The position numbers and the translations under genes were made by a program. Of a stretch of 64,000 bases of DNA, positions 10,816-21,200 are shown in pieces. This DNA is from Isoetes taiwanensis. Its lineage: Eukaryota; Streptophyta; Lycopodiopsida; Isoetales; Isoetaceae. The stretch lies in NCBI GenBank assembly GCA_021234155.1, contig JAJEKV010000017.1:1479467-1543466 (forward strand), written 5' to 3'. The notes beneath the pieces were generated by a model that was not told the DNA's origin, made no database searches, and saw only the letters and a program-made list of their open reading frames with translations. Position 1 is the stretch's first letter. Each line of letters begins with the position of its first letter.

Positions 10816-13597
10816 ATTTCTATATATATTGTTTCATGCTTTCTAACGCCTAATGGGTGTTTTACTTCTCTGGGACTATTTTCTTAGGGTGCTCAATTCC
10901 GCCATGGTTGTAATTCTATTTTATTAACATTTAATGGGTACTTTCTAGGCATTTCTCCCCTTTTTCTAGATTTCACACATTCCATGACGCTGATGCTTAT
11001 TTGGGCCGGTTTCACCAATTTTTCTACCTTTGCGCTTCAAGGCATCCTCGAGGTCGCAGGTGACCATTTCTCATGTTTTTTCCTAAAACCCAAAAAAGTG
11101 CGGTTTTTATCCCGATGAGAAGTTGTCACATTGTCCTCTCTTGCATATTTTTTATTTCATTATGGGGGTAGCTAGACATTGTTCCTATGGTCACTTTCCC
11201 ATTCGATTTTGCCACACATTGTGTAATCGCCGCCGATGAATGACAAGTCGGGTCTTTGTGTTCTTTTATGAGTCACTTACCGTAATATATGTTGCATAGA
11301 GTGGCTTTGGGACATGGGTCAATGATAGAATGTAGAGCTATTCACAAATTATGGGTTTGCAAATAATTATATCTAGAAAATAGGGGTTTGATATTACACT
11401 GCTTTTATTTTAACATGGGTAGTGGATGTTGCAAAATGTTATAAATGGCATCATGGGGACATTGTAGCAACAATATGTAATATATAAACCATTTAGATGA
11501 AACTAATCCAATGGTTTTTGAAGTGTTTCACGAATCTACAGCTTGCTCAAAAAGGGTCATAGGGTCTACAAAGGCCCTTTCCTCATCAATCCGATGGAAG
11601 TGGGACTCTATAAAATTACCCAATTACGAGGAGGAAATAGCTAGAAGCTCAAGAGCACTGCAAAAAATGTTCATAAAGAATCTTTAAATTTGCATCTACG
11701 TTGTTTAAACGTAGATAACAAAATTCAAAATGTTAAGAATAAAACATGCCGAGGAAAAATAAAGTTTACCAAAAGAGGCTATATAAATCTGATATAGTGG
11801 CAGTGAGCAATTTGAAAGCGCTATTAGGTTGATCATAATCTTGCAAGGTATATACAACAGAACTTTTGTAGAGAAGCTAAAACAGAGCAAGATTATGATG
11901 AAGCTAAGAATTGTCTTCAAATTGTTCCCGTGATTGTGAAAGCCCAAAGATTCACGTAAAAGAATGGATTCTAAAGTACGCAAAGGCTAATTTAAGAAGA
12001 TATAAGAGTACACTTAGGTCACTTCAATGCATGATATTGTATCACATTAAATTCAGAAGCAAAACCAAACCGAAATGCTAAATATTCAACCTGCTTGAGA
12101 CAATCATAAGAGCAAATTGCCAATAAAGAGTCAACACCGAAGTCCGATACAACGCTCCATACTATGTGTGTATTGTAAACATCCATGAAGTAACCTCGCA
12201 GCCGTGAAGTCGCCACTTTGCTTTAGTCTCCCTCTTATACTAAAACATGGACCTACAAGATGCGATATAGTCATCCGACAGAGGAACATCTTTTTACTTG
12301 CCTTGGATTCAATATAGCCATATCAGCCTTTATGCTAATCCATTTGCATCAGATCAAATTGCAAGGTATGCTCAATTACGTAGCTCTACATGGTACATTT
12401 CCCATGTTATGCCATCCATGTCCGCATTAAACTTCTAAAGTTCTTCTATATGATAAGATATATACAGATCAACGAAAAAGTTTCAAAATACTGAATCCCT
12501 CCCGCACTTGAAACGCCAAAAGTTATTATTGCATAATTTTGTTTAGTAATTGCAAAAGAAAAGTTTGAGTTAATGCATAAAACATACCCTTGCTTTACCC
12601 ATGTAAAGAGCCATAATGTCGCTTTTGAATTAAGAAATGGTCAAATATAAAGTGGCGTAAATATTTGTACTTCACCGATGCGCTTAATATAGATGACTTG
12701 AAGACGCTTTTAGCAACAAGAAACCTATCAATTACTGCAGCCCCTTTATAGTCATCATTTAGCACTTTTCAAACCTCTACTATGCTTTTAACATGCTAAA
12801 GTAATCATGCAAATGTCTAAATAGGAAGAGTATTCTAACCCCACTGCATAAAAGACAGAGGAGGAAGAGGAGGAAGGTCCATCCCGTAACAAATTTATAC
12901 ATCACAAATAGTCAAAAATCCATGCCACCTAAAGAAACAACATGTTTATTTGTTAGCATCTAGAAAATGTATGCACAGTCCTTCGAGTTTGAATATATTG
13001 TCCTATATCAAGGTGTAAATTACCTGCATATGCATGTACAGCAAGTGCATGAGATGCCATTACATTTGAATAGATATCTTAAGTTCATAGTCAAGTATGA
13101 TAAAAACATCATAAAATGCAAATTAAAAAAAAAAAAAGGTACATGCATGAAGCTGGAGACTATGAAATCGATAACAACTGAGCTAGATACCTTGTGATGA
13201 CCTTGTGAAACCTTGATCCAACACTCACGATGATACATGTAAAGGCCAACAATGCAGAATTATATGTACCAAAGTGAGAGTGGCAATCGATTCATTTGAA
13301 ATAGCCTGAAAAGATTTTACAGCATGCCTTATAGAAGAAAAATCAAATACTTTGGAGCAAATGATATGCACATATTAATATTGTATCTATAAAATATGAG
13401 CCACTGATCCATATGCCTTACATTACAAACTTGGATGCAGGGACAATACATCCAAAAAAAGAAAGCTTATATAATGCTGCACCAACGAAACGAAGAACTT
13501 GCTTGAGTTTGAGAGTATAATATATGTAGGGATATAGGGTACAGATTATAATTAATCCAGATTAGATGAACATGGGTAGATAACGCCCTTCCCCGAG
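10816..13597. other. AT-rich intergenic DNA, no firm gene
   Basis: A phrase at 10,359-10,407 (cgggtcgcatttttgtgtc...accgtaata) returns at 11,249-11,291 as a diverged dispersed repeat. The only coding-like frame is 12,019-12,216 on the minus strand (65 codons, reading LAICSYDCLKQVEYLAFRF in part). It has balanced composition but no family match I know, and could be an exon. I find no promoter or RNA gene. Confidence 0.4.
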
Positions 13598-13756
13598 GAG
13601 TTATGGGCCGAAAATGGCCGAAGTGGCCATGTGGCCACGAAATTCGAGGTCGTGAAGGTCCATACTAGACTAATCTCTGAGTTATGGGCCGAAAATGGCC
13701 GAGTGGGCCATGTGGCCATGAAATTCGAGGTCAGAAGGTCCATACTAGACCTAATC
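13598..13756. repeat. 81-bp tandem duplication
   Basis: The unit gagttatgggccgaaaatgg...aggtccatactagac starts at 13,598 and again at 13,679, with small differences. Each unit holds a cluster of GGCC words. Confidence 0.9.
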
Positions 13757-14160
13757 TTGTACGCACTTAGCTTATCTCACCGCTTTGCGGGTAGCCAAAG
13801 TGGAGGACACGTGATAGCTTTTAAGTTCTACCACGCCGGGATCATCATCGATAAACCCTCCCAAAGAATCCAACTCCCCAAAGATAAACATACATTGGCA
13901 AGGTTTGAACCCATGACCAAATGCACATTTATTTTGGCATTACTAGGCCTATACCAACTCACCACACATCCGCTGGGCAAAACTTTTGCCTTACATGCAC
14001 TTTGTAGGCGTGGATATAATCCCGCCTCTTAGGAAGTCTAGGTCCTAGGGGCAACTCTAGGGGCATGGCTTTTTAGCCTCACCATCCTAGTGCCACCTAC
14101 CATTTGCATAGAGTTTTTGGCTTCAAATTGAAGAGAGGTTGTGGCCCATAACCCCGCAGA

Positions 14161-14404
14161 AAATCATGCTTTGGCAAAGATCTAGCAAAAACTTCGGTAA
14201 TCATAGTTTAACATGCCAGATCCGGAAGCCTAAAGGAAAACCCGGCTTTGCAAAGAGGGCGGATCGGCGGAAATAAGAATGGCGTAAAATCATGGTTTGG
14301 CAAAAGATCTAGCAAAACTTCTAATCATATAGTTTAACAAGATCCGAGCCTAAAAGAAAACCCAGCTTGCAAAGAGGGCGGATTGAAGGGGAAATAAGAA
14401 TGAA
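14161..14404. repeat. 126-bp tandem duplication
   Basis: The unit aaatcatg(c/g)tttggcaaa...ggaaataagaatg starts at 14,161 and 14,287. Copies differ by small indels, several at CAG/CTG-like positions. It lies about 0.7 kb before a possible gene start at 15,071. Confidence 0.85.
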
Positions 14405-14769
14405 TAAGAAATATTGTCGTAAAGAATGTGGTCAGAAGAACGCGGAGTCAGAAGTTCGCTTTTTTCCCTCGGTCTATTTGAAGAGCGGCCTCAGCCAGAA
14501 AGGATCGATTCGGCCTACCTCGAAAGGCAATCAGCCCTTTTACAAATTTTTGTTCTAAATCCCGCACGTAACCAGCCCCCAACCGATCCCTTTCGTGATC
14601 ATATATCCAAATTGCTTCCAAGAAGGGAATGATCTTTTTCCTTGCATCTTTGTCCATTCTCGTCGCCTCAGATCCAATCTAGCCCCGTTTCCTCAGATCC
14701 CATTCCCCACCAGATCCTATTTGTGAAATCAGGTTTCTATGTTTTGGATAATACCGTAAATTGAACACG

Positions 14770-14809
14770 CTTGTTATGGCTATAACATGTTTGTTATGGC
14801 CATAACAAA
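14770..14809. other. Two adjacent 20-bp palindromes
   Basis: The second unit, 14,790-14,809, is a perfect palindrome: TTTGTTATGGCCATAACAAA. The unit just before it, 14,770-14,789, is the same motif with a few mismatches (CTTGTTATGGCTATAACATG). The pair is about 260 bp upstream of the possible first exon at 15,071, so a binding-site role is conceivable but unproven. Confidence 0.8.
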
Positions 14810-15070
14810 TTAGTCCACAATGTTACTAGATATAGCACTTAAGAAGGAATGGCTGAGATTAAAACCTAGAGTAAAAGGATGAGGACCAGGACGTTAAGGG
14901 CCTACTCATGAGATTTTATGTCCAAAATTTTCCAACGGAATTATAAATACCATAACCAAGAGCTTTAGGCTATAGCCAATTGACGAGAAAATATTTATTT
15001 TCAATTTTTTTCATTCTTTAGTGGTCTAAAAGAATCCATTTTCTTAGGGTCCGCCGGAGCGAGTTCCGAA

Positions 15071-15498
15071 ATGCTGCTCTCTCAGAAGCTAACCCTCGCT
15101 TATGCAGCCGTTGTTAGTGGTGAGCTCTTTCGTGTCTTACGTTAAAATTAACTCTATTCTAAGCTCAGAGCTGAACAGCACTCCTATGTTATCAAAAGTT
15201 TCTTTAGAAATTCTTGTACGATGTAGAATTATTACAGAATGCTACTTACTGATTTGTACGGGGCTCAAGAAATTATCAACAAAGGATTAAATATATAGAA
15301 AGTTTTGAATCCACTGCTTCTTTTATATGAGCTCAATTTAAAGGCAAATGCATCTGTGACAGAAATATTTTATGCTTTGACGATATTGATACTGGAGTTG
15401 CTATATGATGTTGTTTGCTTTGATATTTGCAGTTGGGGATTAATAGGCTTCCTGAAACGGGGCAGCAAAATGTCATTAGGGTCTGGAGCAGTCTCAGG
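15071..15498 (+). other. Possible start of a spliced host gene
   Basis: An ATG at 15,071 opens MLLSQKLTLAYAAVVS and runs to a good donor (GTGAGC at 15,120). At 15,421-15,432 a pyrimidine-containing tract ends in TTTGCAG, and the following frame reads LGINRLPETGQQNVIRVW up to a possible donor at 15,499. A C/T-rich leader-like stretch lies upstream (14,640-14,720). The two pieces do not join in phase without a stop, so another exon or a sequence error would be needed. I do not recognise the protein. Confidence 0.3.
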
Positions 15499-16333
15499 GT
15501 ATTATATTACATATACACAGAGTTGCCATCAACCTGTGTATGCAGCATCAATTGAATGTGTGAGTATATTCAAGCTACGCTTTACCAGATCTTCTAGGTA
15601 TTCATTTTTTTTTTTTTTGGGCAGTTGTTTCATCATCCCTCTTAATCATAATGGGAGCCAGATTTAGAAGTCAGGGAAGCTTTTCCCAGCAGGAATTGTT
15701 GCATTCATTTCATTTATTATGATGGCAGGATATTTGCATGGTATTCTGCACAAATTGCATGCATAGCAAACAAACATCTGTAACATGGCGCAGAAGATAG
15801 TATAAAAGCACAGACAAAATGTAGCAGTGATGCTTCAGTTATTGTGATGACAAAGTTAATTATCGAACATAATTCCAATGAAGAGTTTTCGAAGGGACAA
15901 CATTTCACTTTTAATCCTAAACAGGTATGCATGTAAAGAAATTTGATGTTGAAAATTAGCTTCCTATATTTGGCGCATTGCTAGCACAAAGAAGCTGAAT
16001 GTCCCACCAAGGTCATAGTTCTACTTTGTTGGTCCCTTTTTAGACACTTGAAATGGATTCCAAAATCTAAGTTCGTATGAACGGGCATCCCCATTCCACT
16101 AAAAAGCCTGCAAAAAGTAGAACAGGCTCTGATGACATGTACCAGTTCGTTACTTTCTTTACAAATTCTGGACCTTGAGATTGAAATGGGTGCAAGTGAA
16201 ATGCCAACCAAAGCTTAAATGCTTTGCATGCGTGATTTTTACATAATTTCATGAGAGTTCACCTGGCAAATGAGGATATACAACTATATATTAAACCCAT
16301 CGAGATCTTGAGACATGGACAAAAACTTTGGGA
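15499..16333. other. Intron-like or intergenic, nothing recognised
   Basis: A 14-nt T run at 15,605-15,618 and short ORFs on both strands are the only features. No motif is visible. Confidence 0.4.
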
Positions 16334-16540
16334 CATCTTAGTTTACATTGTTTGCATAAATTTGGATGATGTTGACACTAACACATCTTTTGTTGCAAAA
16401 GCAAGGTATGGTAAATTTCATGTTGTTTTGCACTTGACATCTAGTTTACACTGTTTGCATAAATTTGATGATGTTGACACTAACACCTTTTGTGGCAAAG
16501 CAAGGCATGGTAAATTTTCCATGTTTTGCACTTTTTGATT
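16334..16540. repeat. ~103-bp tandem duplication
   Basis: The unit agtttaca(t/c)tgtttgcataaattt...ggtaaatttt...tttgcactt begins at 16,340 and again at 16,443. The copies share most positions. The short ORFs across it come from the duplication. Confidence 0.85.
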
Positions 16541-16884
16541 CTATTTCTGCTATAGTGGTTTCTTGGCCAAAATGCCCTAAACCTGACACACAAAACCAAG
16601 GTGGAAGTGCTTCGATTTACCTTCTTTCTTTTGCTATTTTCCTTCTAAAACCAAGACGAATACTCAAAAACATGGTTGAGATCGATGTTGAATAACCTTC
16701 AATCGCGGCAACGCAGGTTGGTCGATGTTGGTCAAGATTGGTCCCCTGAGAATGCCAATCGGTTGTCCTTTTGTCTAAAATGATTTTTAGAGTGTAAGTC
16801 AAGAAATGCACATAACAAGCCCCGACAAAGATTGAGGAAAATCAAGTTCACACTAGTTTTTTTACGTGCTCAAATAAGATAGAA

Positions 16885-17179
16885 GGTATCACCCACCTAT
16901 TCAAATTAAAAGATGTCACCCACCTATTCAAATTAAAAAGATGTCCCTCACCTATTCAATTTAGATAGATAAATCGATAGTGGCTAGTCTATTGATTGGC
17001 AATTAAAAGATCTTGTGTTCAAGCCTTTGAGGTTCATTATATATCCCCTCATGGATGCTACCAATGTGGCATGATGTAAAAAATACTCTATTTACCTATC
17101 ATTTTAACAAGACATAAGGTAATCACCCACGATCCAAATTAAGAGGTATCACTCACCTATTCAATTTAGATAGATAGAT
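16885..17179. repeat. cacctattcaaatt repeats flanking a SINE-like segment
   Basis: Three ~30-bp units, (gg)tatcacccacctattcaaattaa, occupy 16,885-16,972, and related units return at 17,117-17,179. The DNA between them contains tgtggcatgatgtaaaaaatac followed by a short t/a/c repeat. That matches the 3' end of the SINE at 17,786-18,000 and the tail at 23,953, so an old SINE copy may have inserted within this array. Confidence 0.5.
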
Positions 17180-17369
17180 ATACAAGAAATTTAATGCTCC
17201 CTACTTCGGCATATTGTTCCAGTTTTAGCATGTTCTTATGGGGCAAGGACCTATTCTCTTGTGATTCCTCTATATTCTTCAACATTCTATGTACTATATT
17301 TAGCATTCATGAAGATTCCCCCAGATTCTCTTAGAATTTTCTATTTTGATTGAGGTGTCATGGACCCAT

Positions 17370-18089
17370 TTTGGCAAAATCGGGTCAACATAGAAGAACA
17401 CTATCAAGGTCTAAAGGGGGGATGAAGATCAAGGGTCCAGATTCATTTGTGCTTGTTGTTAGAATCCAAGGGCCCATATTAAGTTGTGTTAGTTGTTAAA
17501 CAAAAAGACAAATTTGGTTATGGAGAAGAAGAAGACAAAAAACAAAGGATTGATGAGGTGTAAAAAAGGAGTGCCAAGATCATGCCAAGTGGATGGCCAA
17601 GATTTATCAGAAAAATTATAAATATCTTGAGGGGACTTGTTCTCCTCCTCTTGGGCTCTAGAATCTCACATGGAGAAAGGGTAGTGGCGTAACCCCGGGA
17701 AGATGGTGTCGTAGACCTCTTTCCCCATGCAAGATATCCTCAAGCATTGTTTTATATTATTTTCTTGAATAAAGTGGTGCACCCTTGGTCTAGTGGTAAC
17801 ACACTAGTTCCTTAGCAATGTGGTCTCGAAGTTCAGACCGCCTGAATCGCACTCTCCCAGATCAAGGGTCAAATCCCAACAGACGAATGTATGGGTGGTG
17901 GGGGGCAGGCCCAACCAAGCAATGTAGTGTGGTGTGTGGTCACATGTCCAGTTGATGTCGCCTAGTGGGCGGACGTTAAAACTACTATCTATCTATCTAT
18001 CTTATTTTCCATACATTTTCTATTGTTTCCTTTCCATTCTCCATATTCTCCTTTTGTGTTACCAAATTTTCGGCCCATTTTTCATTTTC
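17370..18089. repeat. ~510-bp dispersed direct repeat, copy A (with SINE)
   Basis: From ttttggcaaaatc...gtcaacatagaag to ...ccatttttcattttc the sequence matches 24,400-24,906. Copy A carries an extra 215 bp (17,786-18,000). The sequence includes a GAATAAAG word just before the insertion point. Differences between copies include ggcgtaaccccggg here against ggcagccctggg in copy B. I see no open reading frame of note. Confidence 0.85.
17786..18000 (+). mobile_element. tRNA-headed SINE with (CTAT)n tail
   Basis: The insertion is defined by comparison: copy B of the surrounding repeat reads gcaccctccttattttcc (24,807-24,824) with no insert. The inserted 215 bp begin TGGTCTAGTGGTAACACAC, a good Pol III A-box with tRNA-like context, and carry a weaker B-box-like word (gaagttcagacc) about 40 bp later. 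They end in ggacgttaaaactactatctatctatctat, a simple-repeat tail. No clear target-site duplication is visible. Pol III transcription and LINE-driven retrotransposition are expected from the family. Confidence 0.75.
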
Positions 18090-19059
18090 AGAAATATTTT
18101 TGGTTGCCCCTAAGGGGCAAACCCTTGTTCATGGGGGCTTTTAGGCATATTCTAAGTATATACCGGAATATTTTTAGAATATGTTGGAAACCGCTAAAAA
18201 CCCTTTGTTGCTCAGAACTCGGCTTGCCATATCAGCGGGCGGCCATTTAATCGTGGCAAACGGGCAACCGGCCGCGTTATTTCTATCAATTTGAGAGCGT
18301 GAGTTCTTCTCGGTTTCTCTTCTCGAATCTTGTGTTGCTCTATCGCCATAGCCGGATTTGTGTAACTCTCGTAAGAATGGATTTGAGGACTTGGCCAAAA
18401 CAAGATTTGAGGATTTGTCGACGCATCCTTTGGAGCTCAAATATGGCGTAGATATTTTCGCAATCAACTATGAGAAGACTCCGCAAGGGAGCCTTTTTCC
18501 AAAGTATAAGTGGGAAGGGTGAGGTTTAGAGAAGATAATACAAGAAAGAGGAAAAGGAAGATTTTTTCACGTAAACAAGGGTTTTTTGAGGATTTTTTTT
18601 GTAGAAACAGGGTTTTTTGTGGAAGAAAAACTCGATTTTTGTTTCATTCTCTCGCATCATAATTTGTTCCAGATTTAGCATCATTATATGTTCCTACGCC
18701 ACCTCCAAGATCGCTATAGTTAAAGCTTGATAATGCCGCTTGGTATTAGAAAACAAGGGATTTTAGTGCATATACATGGGATTTTTTCCACTATTCTTGA
18801 TTGCATGGGATCGATTCTCTTTCATGGTTGATTAGTGTTTTTTTTTTTTCTTCCAGCACTGTGAGTTCTTAAGGCGCCATTTGTATTATGCAAGAGGGCC
18901 GATCTTTTCTATATTGATTCTGCAGATCGACACTTGTAAAGGGCCTATTTTTCACAAAAGAAACGTAAGGCAAAGAAGCAGGGGGTTTTTGTGCGTAGAC
19001 AGAGGATCTTTTACCTATTGATGATTGCAGCCAATGTTTTCTAAATATTACCCCTCGAA
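18090..19059. other. Intergenic, nothing recognised
   Basis: Homology with the 24.9-kb repeat ends at 18,089. Short ORFs overlap on both strands at 18,174-18,467 but show no motif. There are several T-runs and gggttttt(t)gtg/agg words. Confidence 0.4.
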
Positions 19060-21200
19060 CAATGGGTGAGATACTTGCGCCACTGCAGATGACCCAATGG
19101 GAAGCCGCACCGCATCTCCGCAGATAGGCCTAGCAATCGGCATCACCGGGATGTCATAATGGCCCTCCCCGCGAACGCCGCTAATCCGAAGGCAAAGATT
19201 TTGATGGTATGCGTGCAGAGTTTCAAGTGGGTCGGCCCCCAATGGTGCTTCTGCTCACAAAGACTCTTCAACAGTGGCATTGCAAGAAGGTTTCCCCCAC
19301 ACCGACTACCAAAAGAGAGTTGTGCCCATATACAAAGCGGGGACCCCCCACCCCAGCCAACTATCGCACTATTATGGTCGGGCCTCGCCTTTGCCAAGTT
19401 GCTTGCCGGGATTCTTGAGCAAGATCCATTACTTTGGGCGAGGGGATGGAGAAGTGCTGCTCACGCAGTGTGCCCTCAAGATTCTACTATTGACCATATC
19501 TTCACTCGCATGAACACTCATAGAGGATAGCCGAATCAACGCCGTAACCAGATCGCTGTTTTGTGGATTTCGCAAAGGCTTACTTAATAATGCTGCCTCG
19601 ATAAGTTGTGGGACGATTGAGACAAATTTAGGGACCCCCGCCGCGACTGCGTATCGCTATATACGTATCATAATGAGGCTTGCTCCTGGCCGTCTCACAA
19701 TCGCCTGGGAGCCCGCTGTTAGTAGCATTGGGGTGCGCCAGGTTGCCCTCTATCCCCACGCCTTTCTGGCTTGTAATGCTTGACCAACTAGAAGAATGGC
19801 TAGCCGAGCACCCGAGAGGGGGCTGATGATGCACCACATAATCCGCAAATCATATATGCCGATGATGTTGACCGCCGCATATACCCCCCTGAGGACATGC
19901 AACGCCAATTCAATCGACATGAGAGTTAACTTCCACAAGACAAGGGTGCCAGCTGGTCCCATCATCCCGCACCCCACGCCCTCATTCACTTACCAAAGTG
20001 TAGTGGAGGTGGCTCAATCTTATAAGTATTTGGGCATTGAGTTTTCTACTACCACACACCGGATGCATCCATCAGTTACGGGTCACCGCAGTCGGAAAGC
20101 CCCCATGCAATGCAAAACAACAAATACAAGGCGTAGGGCCAGATGCATGGGATCACCAGCACACTTGTTCGTGGCCTTGGTTGAACCGTCCTCCTATGGG
20201 GCGAATGTGGGGCCACATATCCCTCACCACTTGAACGATCTAGAGCAGTAAGGCCTTCTTGGCCCCAAGCACCGGGAGGAAATCCACGGTCCCCATATCA
20301 TATCTTGCTCCAGAGACAGCTTCTTCCATTACAGGGGTCATACCGAACGCCACATTATTTACTTCCGCAAGGTGGTGGCTATGGATGAAGCCCGACCGCC
20401 CAACCTTTGCTTTGACAAAGGGCGATGGGGCCCGCAGCCGACTAAAAGCTCATTGAAAGACAAGCAAGCCCAAAGGGTTCTCGCTATGGAACGTGCAGCA
20501 CACGATGTGGACCCGCAGCATACACCGGCGAGGAACGCTACTGCCTTGAAGCAAGATTTTGGATGCTTGCTTCATGGCCAAGCTTTGGGATGCAGAGGCC
20601 CCGCCACATGTCAAGGTGGCAAATTATCGACAAAGCCAGATTAATCCCATGCTCACGAGGGGCCCACACCACTACCCGCTACACCCATCTACCCATGAAA
20701 AAGCCGCAGGTGATTGCTTCCATTCGCGACAAAAGCACACCACCTCCGCATTGAGACAGGAGATGGATTCGAGCCGCCAGAGGACAGAGTCCGCCGCCGC
20801 TGCCACCGTGGCGCCATTGAGGATGAAAGTCACGCCTCCAGTGCCTCGCCCCAAGATACCAAAGATATCCGGCTCTGTGATGCTCTGCTAGTTGTGCCCC
20901 ATCAGCCTTGCATGAGCTAATCGAGCACCCCCTCCAGAGGGTTTGTTAAATCAGAGTCCCGGAGGTAATGGATACGCGGACTCGCTTATGCCCCCCGTCC
21001 GACATTAACCTCACCGTATTTGTGATTATGTATATAACTATGCAAGATGTCAAAGATCCTTATTGCTACTAAGGTTTTTCCCAAAACCCTTTCTAAAGGG
21101 GGTTTTTAACCTCGTAGTAATCTGCTCTCTTTGTACTTGGGTCCCATAGGCCAGCTTGGTCTCCGTGGACGGTAAAATCATATTCTATTCTATTCTATTG
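19060..21200 (+). mobile_element. Degenerate 5'-truncated LINE, family 2 (RT and 3' end)
   Basis: RT pieces read in order across several frames. They are RAEFQVGRPPMVLLLTK and LFNSGIARRFPPH with ANYRTIMVGPRLC (fingers, 19,209-19,400), STIDHIFTRMNTHRG (19,485-19,525), and VAQSYKYLGIEFSTT (thumb, about 20,010-20,055). A C-terminal Cys/His motif RRRCHRGAIEDESHA lies at about 20,785-20,835. Motif C is poorly preserved (YADDVDRRIYPP-like near 19,855). The 3' UTR holds gggtcccataggccagcttggtctccgtggacgg and ends in a (TATTC)n-like tail at 21,179-21,200. The same 3' end occurs in the LINE at 38.7-40.87 kb and, inverted, at 27.5 kb. No endonuclease is present, so the copy is 5'-truncated and inactive. 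Confidence 0.75.
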
